A stretch of 64,000 bases of DNA, from contig JAVBQA010000037.1 in the NCBI GenBank assembly GCA_031549325.1, positions 1 to 64,000 of the forward strand. Direction: 5' to 3'. The translations under genes and the position numbers were made by a program. Position 1 is the stretch's first letter. Every line of letters starts with the position of its first letter. The notes below the pieces were generated by a model. That model searched no databases. It was given only the letters and a program-made list of their open reading frames with translations, and was not told where the DNA came from. The DNA is from JAJDGF01 sp031549325 (GTDB taxonomy: Bacteria > Bacillota > Clostridia > Christensenellales > Aristaeellaceae). Below are positions 35,829 to 44,596 of this stretch, piece by piece.

Positions 35829-35862
35829 GACTGCCGCCCAATTTGGGGCGGCAGTCTTCCTT
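35829..35862 (+). terminator. Terminator between sigE and sigG
   Basis: Stem GACTGCCGCCC / GGGCGGCAGTC with a 6-base loop, followed by TTCCTTTT. It separates the sigE transcript from the forespore promoter of sigG. Confidence 0.8.
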
Positions 35863-35912
35863 TTGGGAGCGGCGCGCCCCATTGTTTAACAAGCCGGTTT
35901 CATCCCGCTCGC

Positions 35913-35942
35913 GCATAGGCTCGGCGCTCCACGGCAATACTT
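35913..35942 (+). promoter_or_regulatory. Sigma-F-type promoter of sigG
   Basis: GCATA (35913-35917), 15 bases and GGCAATACTT (35933-35942) match the sigma-F consensus GYWTA-N15-GGNRANANTW at every defined position. sigG is a known sigma-F target in Bacillus. The -10 ends 10 bases before the RBS, so the leader is very short. Confidence 0.75.
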
Positions 35943-35965
35943 TTCGTGCTGTGGAGGTGGCGCGA

Positions 35966-36739
35966 TTGGCGATCAACAAGGTGGAAATCTGCGGCGTGAA
36001 CACGCAAACGCTGCCCGTCCTATCCCATGAGACCATGCGCGAGCTGCTCAAGAGGGCGCGCGACGGCGACAAGGAAGCCCGTTCCGAGCTGATCCAGGGA
36101 AACCTCCGGTTGGTGCTTTCGGTGATCCAGCGGTTTCATAACCGCGGCGAGAATGTGGACGACCTGTTTCAGATCGGGTGCATCGGGCTGATCAAAGGCA
36201 TCGACAACTTCGACATCACAATGGGCGTCCGATTGTCAACGTACTGCGTACCGATGATCATCGGGGAGATACGAAGGTATCTGCGCGACAACAACCCGAT
36301 CCGGGTGTCCAGATCGCTCCGGGACACGGCCTACAAGGCGCTTCAGGCGCGGGACAAGCTGACCTACACCCAGGGGCGCGACCCGTCCGTTCGGGAAATC
36401 GCCCGCGAGATGGACGCAAGGGAAGAGGATGTGGTGTTTGCGCTGGAGGCGATTCAGGATCCGGTGTCGCTGCACGAGCCTGTCTATCAGGACGGGGGCG
36501 ACGCGATCTACGTGCTGGATCAGGTGAAGGACGACCGGGTGAACGAGAACGATTGGGTGCGGGACCTGTCAATCCGGCAGGCCATGCAGAGGCTGGGCGA
36601 GCGCGAGCGCAACATCGTGCGCCAGCGGTTTTTCAATGGCAAGACCCAGATGGAGGTCGCCGACGAGATCGGAATCAGCCAGGCGCAGGTGTCCAGATTG
36701 GAGAAGGCGGCGCTTACGCAGATGAAGAGGTATATCTGA
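35966..36739 (+). CDS. sigG: RNA polymerase sporulation sigma-G
   Basis: I chose the TTG at 35966 because GGAGGTGG lies just upstream; it yields 257 residues (Bacillus 260) starting with the conserved NKVEICGVNT segment. It has NLRLVLSVIQRF, DDLFQIGCIGLIKGIDNFD, PMIIGEIRRYLRDNNPIRVSRSLRD (split as PMIIGEIRRYLRDNN and PIRVSRSLRD), and the terminal GISQAQVSRLEKAAL helix-turn-helix. It drives late forespore genes. A terminator follows. Confidence 0.96.
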   Translation: MAINKVEICGVNTQTLPVLSHETMRELLKRARDGDKEARSELIQGNLRLVLSVIQRFHNRGENVDDLFQIGCIGLIKGIDNFDITMGVRLSTYCVPMIIGEIRRYLRDNNPIRVSRSLRDTAYKALQARDKLTYTQGRDPSVREIAREMDAREEDVVFALEAIQDPVSLHEPVYQDGGDAIYVLDQVKDDRVNENDWVRDLSIRQAMQRLGERERNIVRQRFFNGKTQMEVADEIGISQAQVSRLEKAALTQMKRYI

Positions 36740-36744
36740 ACATG

Positions 36745-36772
36745 GCGGACGCGCATCGCGCGTCCGCTGTTT
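36745..36772 (+). terminator. Terminator after sigG
   Basis: Stem GCGGACGCGC / GCGCGTCCGC with a 3-base loop, then a short T-rich run. Confidence 0.75.
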
Positions 36773-36980
36773 GGTGGCGGCGTTGCGATGGAATGCCTTT
36801 AGTCTGTGTTCGCGCGAATCCGCCCCAAAGGCCGTTGTCCGGTTGCCAGATCGGAAGCAAGGGGCAAAGGCTTTTGCGGGGCGCGCGGGCGGAGCCTCGC
36901 ATCTCCCTTGGGTGCCGAGCCCGCGCGGGCCCGCAACCCGGGCAACCCCTCCACATAGAATAGGGTGGGGAGGGAGAAGT

Positions 36981-37226
36981 ATGAGTTTTTCGGAGCTGAA
37001 GTGCCGCGATGTCATCAACATCTGCGACGGTAAAAAACTGGGCAAGCCGATCGACCTGATCTTCACCGAGCGCGCGCAGGTGGAGGCGCTGGTGGTGCCC
37101 GCGCCGGGCAGCTTCATGAACTTCGTGCGCGCCGACCGGGAGGGTTACGTGATCCCCTGGAGCCGCATCCGGCGGATCGGCGACGACGTGATCTTGGTGG
37201 AGCTGGAGCCGGATTTCTTTACATAA
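36981..37226 (+). CDS. YlmC/YmxH-family sporulation protein
   Basis: The ATG at 36981 follows GGGGAGGGAG; 81 residues. It is a PRC-barrel-like small protein: SELKCRDVINICDGKKLGKPIDLIF followed by the IPWSRIRRIGDDVILVEL strand pattern (the first segment split as SELKCRDVINICDG and KKLGKPIDLIF). Members lie after sigG in many spore formers; the Bacillus relative is ylmC. Its biochemical role is unknown. Confidence 0.88.
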   Translation: MSFSELKCRDVINICDGKKLGKPIDLIFTERAQVEALVVPAPGSFMNFVRADREGYVIPWSRIRRIGDDVILVELEPDFFT

Positions 37227-37502
37227 TGGGTTTTCGCTTCCGATGCGCAAAGATCTGAAGGGCGGGCGACGAAGAGTCGCCCCTGCCGCCCGTGAGCTGC
37301 ACAGGTGACGATTGGGGGGCTGTCGGCCGCCCGTTTTGTTTTGGTATCCGGCGCGGGCAGGCAAATCCGCGGCGCGGGCATAAACAAGCGCCCAAAAGTG
37401 TTTCGGGGCGCCGCATGCACGGGCGCCCCGGGAGCGTTCGTTTCTTTCTATGCGGGCGATCGGGTTCATGAACCCGCGGTCACCGTGCGCCCCAGGGCCA
37501 CG

Positions 37503-38150
37503 TCAGGAGGCGTCCGCCGGGGCGGTGTAAGCACCTAGGTATTCTTCCAGCGTCTGCTCCGACGCCTTCAGCGCCTGGGCGACCTCGGCGCCCACGTAGC
37601 GGTAATGCCAGGGCTCGTATTTAATGCCGGTGACGGTTCGCTTGCCCTTGGGATAGCGGATGATGAAGCCGAAGTCCCAGCAATGCTCCTGAAGCCATGT
37701 GAACTGGGCGGTTTTCTCGAAGTCCTCGCTGCCGTAGGCCACCACGTCGAAAGCCAGTCCGGATTCGTGCTCGCTGGTGCCGGGCTTGGCAGCGATGCCC
37801 TTGGGAGACTCGTCGTAGATCCGCTTCTGCTTTTTCCGCGAGCGGTAGCCGCTGGTGATGATGAAGCCATCCACGCCGTCCTCATTCGCCGCCTTGAACA
37901 TTTCATTCATGGCTTCGAACACCTGGCGTTCGACTTTGATGTCGCTCTCGGCCAGCTGGAAAGACCGGTCCTTTTGCTCGTAGAGGTTCACCAGATCCGC
38001 GGGTTTGTAGTCCTTGGGCAGCGGATGGTCGGCGTTCACGAGCAGCGGGGCCGGGGCGGTTGCCTCAGGGGCCAAGGTCTCTATCGGTTCGGCCAGCGAG
38101 CAGGCGCTCAGGGTGGCCAGCAGCAAAAGGATCGCAATCAGTTTTTTCAT
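37503..38150 (-). CDS. VanY-type D,D-carboxypeptidase lipoprotein
   Basis: The product is 215 residues with lipobox LSAC (Cys17), so it is anchored outside the membrane. The VanY/LAS zinc-peptidase motifs are complete: SGYRSRKKQ, SEHESGLAFDV (His and Asp ligands) and EPWHYRYVG (Glu base and His ligand). It trims the terminal D-Ala of muropeptides. The ATG is followed by a typical lysine-rich signal peptide; the RBS complement AGGAGGACA is at 38159-38167. A lone minus-strand gene, it may act in wall maturation or germination rather than glycopeptide resistance, since no van partners are near. Confidence 0.92.
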   Translation of the reverse strand: MKKLIAILLLLATLSACSLAEPIETLAPEATAPAPLLVNADHPLPKDYKPADLVNLYEQKDRSFQLAESDIKVERQVFEAMNEMFKAANEDGVDGFIITSGYRSRKKQKRIYDESPKGIAAKPGTSEHESGLAFDVVAYGSEDFEKTAQFTWLQEHCWDFGFIIRYPKGKRTVTGIKYEPWHYRYVGAEVAQALKASEQTLEEYLGAYTAPADAS

Positions 38151-38361
38151 CGGGGGGCATGTCCTCCTTTGGTTAATGGAACCATTCTATCAGGCGTTTC
38201 TTACGCTTGCCTACACACAATTCTTATGTTTTTCTTATCCTTTGGCGTGCTTTGCCACGGTTTTGTGGCACACAATGACCAAAAGCGCTTAAAATAGGCG
38301 CAAATTTAACTATGTTAAGAAATAATCGGCCGGGGGACTAGACGAACGCTTAATAATTGTG

Positions 38362-38367
38362 TATAAT
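38362..38367 (+). promoter_or_regulatory. Promoter -10 before nrdR
   Basis: TGTGTATAAT with TATAAT at 38362-38367, 32 bases before the nrdR ATG; no clear -35. Confidence 0.45.
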
Positions 38368-38399
38368 TGTAAAAGTAGAAATGTGGAGGTCTCTCGGGG

Positions 38400-38864
38400 A
38401 TGAAATGTGTTTACTGCAACTGCACGGACAGCCGCGTGATTGACTCGCGCCAGACCGACGATGGTGCGGCCATCCGCCGCCGCCGCGAGTGCGAGGGCTG
38501 CGGGCGGCGCTTCACCACCTATGAGAAGATCGACACAGTTCCGCTAATGGTCATCAAAAGAGACAAAAGGCGCCAGCCCTTTGATTCAAGCAAGCTTCGC
38601 GCGGGCATAATCAAAGCATGCGAGAAGCGCCCGGTGCCGCTGTCGGCCATCGACGAGATGATCAGGGACATCGAAATGAAGGCCTACAACACCTATGACC
38701 AGGAGATCACGTCTGTGGCCTTGGGCGAGCTGGTGATGGAGGGCATCAAGAGGCTGGATGAGGTTGCCTATGTGCGCTTCGCCTCGGTGTACCGCCAGTT
38801 CACCGACATTCAGACTTTCCGCGACGAGCTGAACAAGCTGCTGTCCGCCACGGAACGCGATTGA
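38400..38864 (+). CDS. nrdR: Ribonucleotide reductase regulator
   Basis: The product is 154 residues, normal length. It has an N-terminal zinc ribbon (MKCVYCNCTDSRVIDSR and CEGCGRRFTTYE) and an ATP-cone (about 49-139). It represses ribonucleotide reductase genes according to dATP level. The ATG follows TGGAGG. No nrd gene is in the window. Confidence 0.96.
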   Translation: MKCVYCNCTDSRVIDSRQTDDGAAIRRRRECEGCGRRFTTYEKIDTVPLMVIKRDKRRQPFDSSKLRAGIIKACEKRPVPLSAIDEMIRDIEMKAYNTYDQEITSVALGELVMEGIKRLDEVAYVRFASVYRQFTDIQTFRDELNKLLSATERD

Positions 38865-38956
38865 ACACGAGAAACGCCTGCTGAGGCGAGCCCGTTTGGG
38901 CGATCTCGGTTTGATATAGGCATTATGCCACTACACATTGTAAAGGAGAGACGCAC

Positions 38957-39658
38957 ATGGCAAATGAACTCATTCTGGCCGTTGATGACGAGGCCCATAT
39001 CTTAGAGTTGTTGTCGTTCAACCTGGAGGCGTCTGGTTATCGCGTGGTGACGGCGGCCACGGGTGAGGACGCGCTGGTGGTGTGCGCGCATGAACGCCCC
39101 GCGATGGTGTTGCTGGACATCATGCTCCCCGGCATTGACGGCATGGAGGTGTGCCGCCGCCTGAAGGGAGCGCCGACCACCGCTGATATTCCGATCATCA
39201 TGCTTACCGCCAAGGGCGATGAGGTGGACAAGATTCTGGGCTTGGAACTGGGCGCCGACGACTACATCACCAAGCCGTTTTCTGTGCGCGAGCTGATCGC
39301 CCGCGTGAAGGCGCTGCTCCGCAGAGCCGCCCCGCAGAACGAGGAAGAGGGTATCCTGCACGTCGGCGGGCTGACCATCGATGTGGGGAACTACGAGGCG
39401 TTCCGGAACGGTGAGAAGCTGTCCCTGACGCTGAAGGAATTCGAGCTGCTGAAGCTGCTGGTCATCTCCAGAGGCAAGGTGCTCACGCGCGACTTCCTGC
39501 TCGACCGCATCTGGGGCTATGAGTTCTACGGCGAGACGCGCACCGTCGACGTGCACATCCGCCACATTCGCCAGAAGCTGGGCGACGACGCCCATTACAT
39601 CGAAACCATCCGCGGCGTGGGCTACAAGTTCAACGACCGCCAGGAGAACCGCCTATGA
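38957..39658 (+). CDS. OmpR/PhoB-family response regulator
   Basis: The product is 233 residues. The receiver (1-120) has acidic pocket VDDE, phosphoacceptor Asp54 in LLDIMLPG, and K in ITKPFSVRELIARVKALLRR. The winged-helix domain (about 135-228) has LTLKEFELLKLLV and DVHIRHIRQKLGDD. The ATG follows AAGGAGAGA. It overlaps the kinase gene by four bases. The pair resembles PhoP-PhoR/WalRK; no target operon is evident. Confidence 0.94.
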   Translation: MANELILAVDDEAHILELLSFNLEASGYRVVTAATGEDALVVCAHERPAMVLLDIMLPGIDGMEVCRRLKGAPTTADIPIIMLTAKGDEVDKILGLELGADDYITKPFSVRELIARVKALLRRAAPQNEEEGILHVGGLTIDVGNYEAFRNGEKLSLTLKEFELLKLLVISRGKVLTRDFLLDRIWGYEFYGETRTVDVHIRHIRQKLGDDAHYIETIRGVGYKFNDRQENRL

Positions 39659-41424
39659 AGCAAAAGGTTGCAATCACTGCAACCTGCCTGAGCCTCATAC
39701 TGTGTATCGCGTTTCTGGTGCTGTGCGCGTCGTTCGCGCGCACAGCCATCAGCGACAGCGCGCTCGCCGAGCTTACGCGCCTATGCCGCCTGTCCATGTT
39801 GTTAACGGACAGTGCGGTTTTTGATGAACAGGGGACCGTGCTTCGGCTGCAGCAGGCCACATCGGCAGGCGGCGTCAGCGCAGCGCTTTATGACACCTCC
39901 GGCGCGCTCATCTACAGCACGCGCCCAGGCGTGCAGGACGCGCTCACCCAGGAGGAGCTGGCAGAGATCCATGAGGGCAAGGTGACGGCGATGGAGCGCC
40001 ACATGCGGGGCAGCGATGCGTCGTACTTGTTTGCGCTTGGCCGCGTGCAGGACACGGACCGGATCCTCTCTGTGTATCGCGAGGGCTTCCGGCTGATCGA
40101 CGGGCTGGGCGGCAGGCTGGTGCCGCTGTGCATGCTGGCGCTGTTGGTCGCCACCATCATCCTGATCCTGCTGCAGATGGCCGTGACCCGAACCAACCGC
40201 TTCGTAAACGATGTGCAGCGCGTGCTGGAGGACTTCTCCGAAGGCCAGTTTGACAGCCGCCTCCAGAACGTGCAGGGGGATTCGCTGCTGCAGACCGCGC
40301 ACTTTAACGAGGTCATGGGAAGGATCCAGGACCGCGTGTTCCGCCAAAAGACCCGCAACCAGGCGCTGAACACCGTCATCAACCACATGCAAAACGGCAT
40401 CCTGGCCGTGGATGACAACCTGAACGTGATCCTGGTCACCCCGGCCGCCAAGCACCTGCTGAACATCGTGGGCTCTCCCGAAGGCCAGCCCATCAGCCAG
40501 GCCAGCAGGGATGTGTTTCTGGACCAGGTGCTGAGGGACGCCATGGCGCAGGAGGGCGTCTACATGAACGAGGTCGCCATCCGCAGCACCGTCGGGCGCA
40601 GCCACACCCCGTTGCGGCTGTACATCTCGCCCATGATGAAGGACGCCAAAGCCGTGGGCGCGGTGGCGCTTGTGGAGGACATCACCGAGCTCAGGCGCTT
40701 GGAGCAAGTCAGAACCGATTTCGCCGCCAACATCAGCCACGAGCTGAAGACGCCGCTCACCTCGATCAAGGGATTTGTCGAGACGCTGGAGAACGGCGCC
40801 ATCGACAACCCGGAGATGGCCCACAAGTTCCTCAGGATCATCATGTTAGAGGCCGACCGGCTCACCCGGCTCATCAACGACATCCTGTCCATCACCAAGC
40901 TCGAGTCGGGAAAGGACGAGGTGCCAAGCAAGCGCATTCGCATCGATGAAATGGCCTGCGACATCGCCGACATGCTGTCCATTCAGGCTGCCGAGAAGGA
41001 AGTCACCATCCACGCGCCCGAGAACAACGACCCCAGCTACATCATGGGCAATCCCGACCGGGTGGAGCAGATGCTCATCAACCTGATCGAAAACGCCATC
41101 AAGTACAACAAGCCGGGCGGCGAGGTCACCGTTACCGTTTCAAACACGCAGGACACCGTGAACCTGTCCATCTCGGACACCGGCATCGGCATCCCCGAGG
41201 AGAGCCTGCCGAGGCTCTTTGAGCGATTCTACCGCGTGGACAAGGGCCGCTCCCGCAACATGGGCGGCACGGGCCTGGGTCTTGCCATCGTGAAGCACCT
41301 GGTGCGCACCATGGATGGTTTGATCGAGGTGCACAGCAAGTTCGGCGAGGGCACCGAGTTCCTCATCACCCTGCCGCGCGTACAGGGCGAACCGGAACTG
41401 GATTGCGATCCGTTCGAGGATTAG
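39655..41424 (+). CDS. Membrane sensor histidine kinase (PhoR/WalK type)
   Basis: The product is 589 residues. Two membrane helices (about 7-28 and 160-182) flank an extracytoplasmic sensor, followed by a HAMP-like segment (about 184-240), a PAS domain (about 245-350), HisKA with ISHELKTPLTSIKGF (His362) and HATPase with NLIENAIKYN, DTGIGIP, FERFYRVD and GGTGLGLAIVKHLV. The start overlaps the regulator stop (ATGA). Confidence 0.94.
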   Translation: MKQKVAITATCLSLILCIAFLVLCASFARTAISDSALAELTRLCRLSMLLTDSAVFDEQGTVLRLQQATSAGGVSAALYDTSGALIYSTRPGVQDALTQEELAEIHEGKVTAMERHMRGSDASYLFALGRVQDTDRILSVYREGFRLIDGLGGRLVPLCMLALLVATIILILLQMAVTRTNRFVNDVQRVLEDFSEGQFDSRLQNVQGDSLLQTAHFNEVMGRIQDRVFRQKTRNQALNTVINHMQNGILAVDDNLNVILVTPAAKHLLNIVGSPEGQPISQASRDVFLDQVLRDAMAQEGVYMNEVAIRSTVGRSHTPLRLYISPMMKDAKAVGAVALVEDITELRRLEQVRTDFAANISHELKTPLTSIKGFVETLENGAIDNPEMAHKFLRIIMLEADRLTRLINDILSITKLESGKDEVPSKRIRIDEMACDIADMLSIQAAEKEVTIHAPENNDPSYIMGNPDRVEQMLINLIENAIKYNKPGGEVTVTVSNTQDTVNLSISDTGIGIPEESLPRLFERFYRVDKGRSRNMGGTGLGLAIVKHLVRTMDGLIEVHSKFGEGTEFLITLPRVQGEPELDCDPFED

Positions 41425-41601
41425 CGCGACATGGGCAACGACGGCGGGTGTTAGGCTTGTTTTTCCGCGCGGCCACGTTGCCCTTGGGAGGCTAAGCGCA
41501 GCGCCTGTTCGCTCCAGGGCCAGAGGGTCCCGGAGCTCAGCTCTAGGCATATGTGTCTGGGGCTGTTCTTATACAATTTGTTGGGGTCGCGCGTCTGCTA
41601 A

Positions 41602-41656
41602 GACGCCATATGTGGCGTCCGCGCGCTTGACAAAGGCCGGTGTTTGATGATAATCT
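41602..41656 (+). promoter_or_regulatory. Palindrome and sigma-A promoter of the glycyl-radical operon
   Basis: GACGCCA-TATG-TGGCGTC (41602-41619) is a 7-bp inverted repeat just upstream of TTGACA (41627-41632). The -10 is GATAAT (41649-41654, spacing 16) or TAATCT (spacing 18). The palindrome is a likely activator or repressor site for the operon. Confidence 0.6.
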
Positions 41657-41689
41657 AAACTGAATACAAATGACACTGGGGGTATGGGC

Positions 41690-42583
41690 ATGAACGGCGT
41701 GGTGTTTGCGATCCGGCGTTTTTGCCTGCACGACGGATCGGGCATCCGAACCACCGTGTTTTTGAAGGGCTGCGACCTTCACTGTGACTGGTGCGAAAGC
41801 CCCGAGGGGATCTCGCGGCGCCCCGAGCTGTGCTATGACGAAAGCCTGTGCAATCTGTGCGGCGCGTGCGCCCGGGTGTGTCCGGGCGTGCACCAGCTGG
41901 CCTCCGGCGGACATGGACTGAACCGGCAGCACTGCGACCTGTGCGGGCGCTGCGTGGACGGCTGCTCTCCCGGCGCGCTGAGCGTGGTGGGGCAGCGTAT
42001 GGATCACGCCGAGGTGCTGGACGTGGTGCTGCGCGACAAGCGGTATTACGACCACAGCGGCGGCGGGCTGACGCTGTCGGGCGGCGAACCCATGTGTCAG
42101 CCGGAGTTCACCAAGGCGCTGCTGAAAGGCGCCAAGAAGGCGGGGCTCCACACCATCCTGGAGACCAACGGGAACGCGCTCATCGGCCAGTACGCTGAGC
42201 TGTCCAGCTATGTGGATCTGTTCCTGATCGGCTACAAGTTGACCGATCCCAAGCGGAGCCTCGAGCAGACCGGCGGCGAACCTTACATGTCCGCAAGCAA
42301 CATCCGCGCGCTGGCGAGGCTGGGCAAAAAGCTCGTGCTGCGCTGCACGATCATCCCGGGCGTGAACGACAACGAGGAGCATTTTAAAGCCATTGCCGGG
42401 CTTAGCTGTGCCGGGGAATCGGTGCTGGGCGCGGAGATCCTGGCGCATTGCCCGCCGGACGCCGGGGCGCTGCGGCGGCTCGGGCGCGACGCTGGCCCCG
42501 GCTATCCGATGGCGGACGAGCAAGCGATACAGCGGTGGAAGCGCGAGATCGAAGGGCTAGGCGGGAGGGTGTACGAAAGATGA
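41690..42583 (+). CDS. Glycyl-radical enzyme activase (radical SAM)
   Basis: I chose ATG 41690, seven bases after CTGGGGG, over ATG 41684; the product is 297 residues. The radical-SAM cluster motif is CDLHCDWC, preceded by IRTTVFLKGC. Two extra ferredoxin-like 4Fe-4S clusters follow (CNLCGACARVC and CDLCGRCVDGC), typical of activases for the glycerol-dehydratase/PFL2 branch. SGGEP is the SAM-binding motif. It would install a glycyl radical on the enzyme encoded next, with which it overlaps by four bases. Confidence 0.93.
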   Translation: MNGVVFAIRRFCLHDGSGIRTTVFLKGCDLHCDWCESPEGISRRPELCYDESLCNLCGACARVCPGVHQLASGGHGLNRQHCDLCGRCVDGCSPGALSVVGQRMDHAEVLDVVLRDKRYYDHSGGGLTLSGGEPMCQPEFTKALLKGAKKAGLHTILETNGNALIGQYAELSSYVDLFLIGYKLTDPKRSLEQTGGEPYMSASNIRALARLGKKLVLRCTIIPGVNDNEEHFKAIAGLSCAGESVLGAEILAHCPPDAGALRRLGRDAGPGYPMADEQAIQRWKREIEGLGGRVYER

Positions 42584-44520
42584 CGGATAGAATCCAGCGC
42601 CTTCAGGCGCACATCGAGCAGCTGAACGCAGCGGGCGCGCGCCGCTCGCTGTTTTACCCGCTGGCGCACCAGGCGCTTGAGCATCTCAAGGACGAACCGC
42701 TGCAGATCCGACGCGCAAAGGCGCAAGCCTACCTGCTGGATCACGCGCCAGTTTGCGTGCTGCCGGGCGAGCTGATCGTGGGCAGCATGGCCCAGTTTTG
42801 CCCGGTCGACGAGGGGGGAGCCGCGCGGATTGGCGATGAGGTGCGCCAGGCGGTGGATGACCTGCCCTGGTCGGCGGCCAGCCACCTGAGCCTCTGCTAC
42901 GAGCGCGCGCTTACCCTGGGGCTTCGGGGCATCGAGGCCGAGGCCAAGGCCGGACTGCGCGCGGCCAAGGACGAAGAGGCTGAGGCGTTTTACACCGCCG
43001 CCCGCATCGGCGTGCAGGCCGCGCAGCGCTTCATCCTGCGCTACGCCAACGCCGTTTCGGGCGAAGCCAACCGAACGCCCGGGCTTCGCGGCGAGGAACT
43101 CAAGCACATGGCGCTGGCGCTCAGGCACATCGCAACCGAGCCGGCGGAATCGTTTTACGAGGGGCTACAGCTCACCTGGCTGCTGCACATCATGATGAAC
43201 GTGCTGGGCGGATCTTCGCTCAGCCTTGGGCGGCTGGATCAGTACCTGGGCGCGCGCTATAAGGCCGATCTGCGCTCGGGAGCCATCACCCAGGAAGAGG
43301 CGCACGAGCTGCTGTCCTGCCTGTTCCTCAAGCTGAACGAGCCGATGCTGGGTACGACGCGCAACCTGACGCTGGGCGGCGCGACGAAGGACGGCAACGA
43401 CGCGGTGAATTCACTGACCCTGCTCTGCCTGGACGTGGCGGCTGAACTCGGCCTGCCCTACCCGAGCATTGGCGCGCGCATGAACCGCGTGAATCCGTCG
43501 GCGTACCGTAAGGTGGTTTTGGACGCGTCTTATGCGGGCGCTGGCCAGCCCCTGTTGCTGAACGACGACGTATGGGCAGAGAGTCTGGCGCAGCTTGGAT
43601 ACAGGCTGGGCGACGCCAACGACTATGGCACGTGCGGCATCGAGGTTCTGGTGCCTGGGAAAACGGCCGGCCGGGCCGTGGTCCTGCAGATGGTCTTTCC
43701 GGCGCTGATCAGCAGCGTGTTTCAGAAGCGCCGCGAGGGTGAGCTGGTGATCGAAAGCTACGATCAGTTTTTCGAGGGCTACAAGCGCGAGATCTGGCAG
43801 GCCGTGCAGCGCGGCTATGCCGAGGCGCAGGCCCGGATCCGGGGCATGGTCGGGCGCTGCTATGATCCGTTTGCGTCGCTATTTGTTGAGGGATGCCTTG
43901 CGAATGGGCGCGACCTGTACCAGGGCGGAAGCGCGCTCGGCGTTCATTGGTCGTTCGAAGCCTATGGACTCGCCACCGCCGCGGATGCGCTGATGGCCGT
44001 GGCAAAGTGGGTGTTCGACAGGCGCTGGCTGACCATTGATCAACTGGACCGGGCACTTCTGGGCAACTACATGGGGCGCGAACAGCTGCGGCAGATGCTC
44101 AGCATTACGCCGCACTATGGCAATGACAATGACGCGGTGGATGGCATCGCCCGGAGCGTGTTGAGCTGCTTCACGGAGGCGGTGTTTGAGCTGAACCAGA
44201 AGGGCGCGCGGGACAAATTCGTGTCCACGCTGCCCGAGGGCGTTGGGGTCAACGCCGACGCGATGCCCAACGGCAGAAGATGCGACGAATCATTCTCCAG
44301 CGGCATGAACCCGAGCTGGGGCACGGACGAAAACGGCCCCACCGCCATGCTGAACTCCGTGGTCAAGCTGGACTTTGAAAAGATGACCGGCGGCTGCGCG
44401 CTGCACCTGAATTTGAATCCAGAGCAGTTGGCGGGCCGGCGCGAGCTGGCCGACGCGCTGATCATGGGGTATCTGGACGGCGGCGGGCCGGAAGTGCAGG
44501 TTGCGATCGGGGAGCGATAG
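42580..44520 (+). CDS. Glycyl-radical-enzyme-like protein lacking the C-terminal radical loop
   Basis: The ATG at 42580 overlaps the activase stop. The product is 646 residues, whereas PFL2-type enzymes are about 780-850. The N-terminus (RIQRL... RRAKAQAYLL, LPGELIVGS) and much of the barrel align with the family (SLGRLDQYL, DENGPTAMLNSVVKLDF). A cysteine-loop candidate is YGTCGIE (Cys352), but the usual C-x-E spacing is altered by one. It ends at GGGPEVQVAIGER, about 40 residues before where RVxGYS should occur, and none of the three forward frames downstream encodes that motif. Either it is inactive, or it depends on a separate glycyl-radical subunit. None is visible nearby. Confidence 0.8.
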   Translation: MTDRIQRLQAHIEQLNAAGARRSLFYPLAHQALEHLKDEPLQIRRAKAQAYLLDHAPVCVLPGELIVGSMAQFCPVDEGGAARIGDEVRQAVDDLPWSAASHLSLCYERALTLGLRGIEAEAKAGLRAAKDEEAEAFYTAARIGVQAAQRFILRYANAVSGEANRTPGLRGEELKHMALALRHIATEPAESFYEGLQLTWLLHIMMNVLGGSSLSLGRLDQYLGARYKADLRSGAITQEEAHELLSCLFLKLNEPMLGTTRNLTLGGATKDGNDAVNSLTLLCLDVAAELGLPYPSIGARMNRVNPSAYRKVVLDASYAGAGQPLLLNDDVWAESLAQLGYRLGDANDYGTCGIEVLVPGKTAGRAVVLQMVFPALISSVFQKRREGELVIESYDQFFEGYKREIWQAVQRGYAEAQARIRGMVGRCYDPFASLFVEGCLANGRDLYQGGSALGVHWSFEAYGLATAADALMAVAKWVFDRRWLTIDQLDRALLGNYMGREQLRQMLSITPHYGNDNDAVDGIARSVLSCFTEAVFELNQKGARDKFVSTLPEGVGVNADAMPNGRRCDESFSSGMNPSWGTDENGPTAMLNSVVKLDFEKMTGGCALHLNLNPEQLAGRRELADALIMGYLDGGGPEVQVAIGER

Positions 44521-44596
44521 GGAACGATTGGGGCGCTGCGCCCCAAGCCCCTGCAGAGGCACGGGTCCCTTGGCGCCCATTTTAGGGGGAAGCAAA

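Noticed and set aside
37503..38150. Vancomycin-resistance locus
   Set aside because: Only a VanY-type carboxypeptidase is present; no vanH, vanA/B ligase, vanX or vanRS lie beside it.
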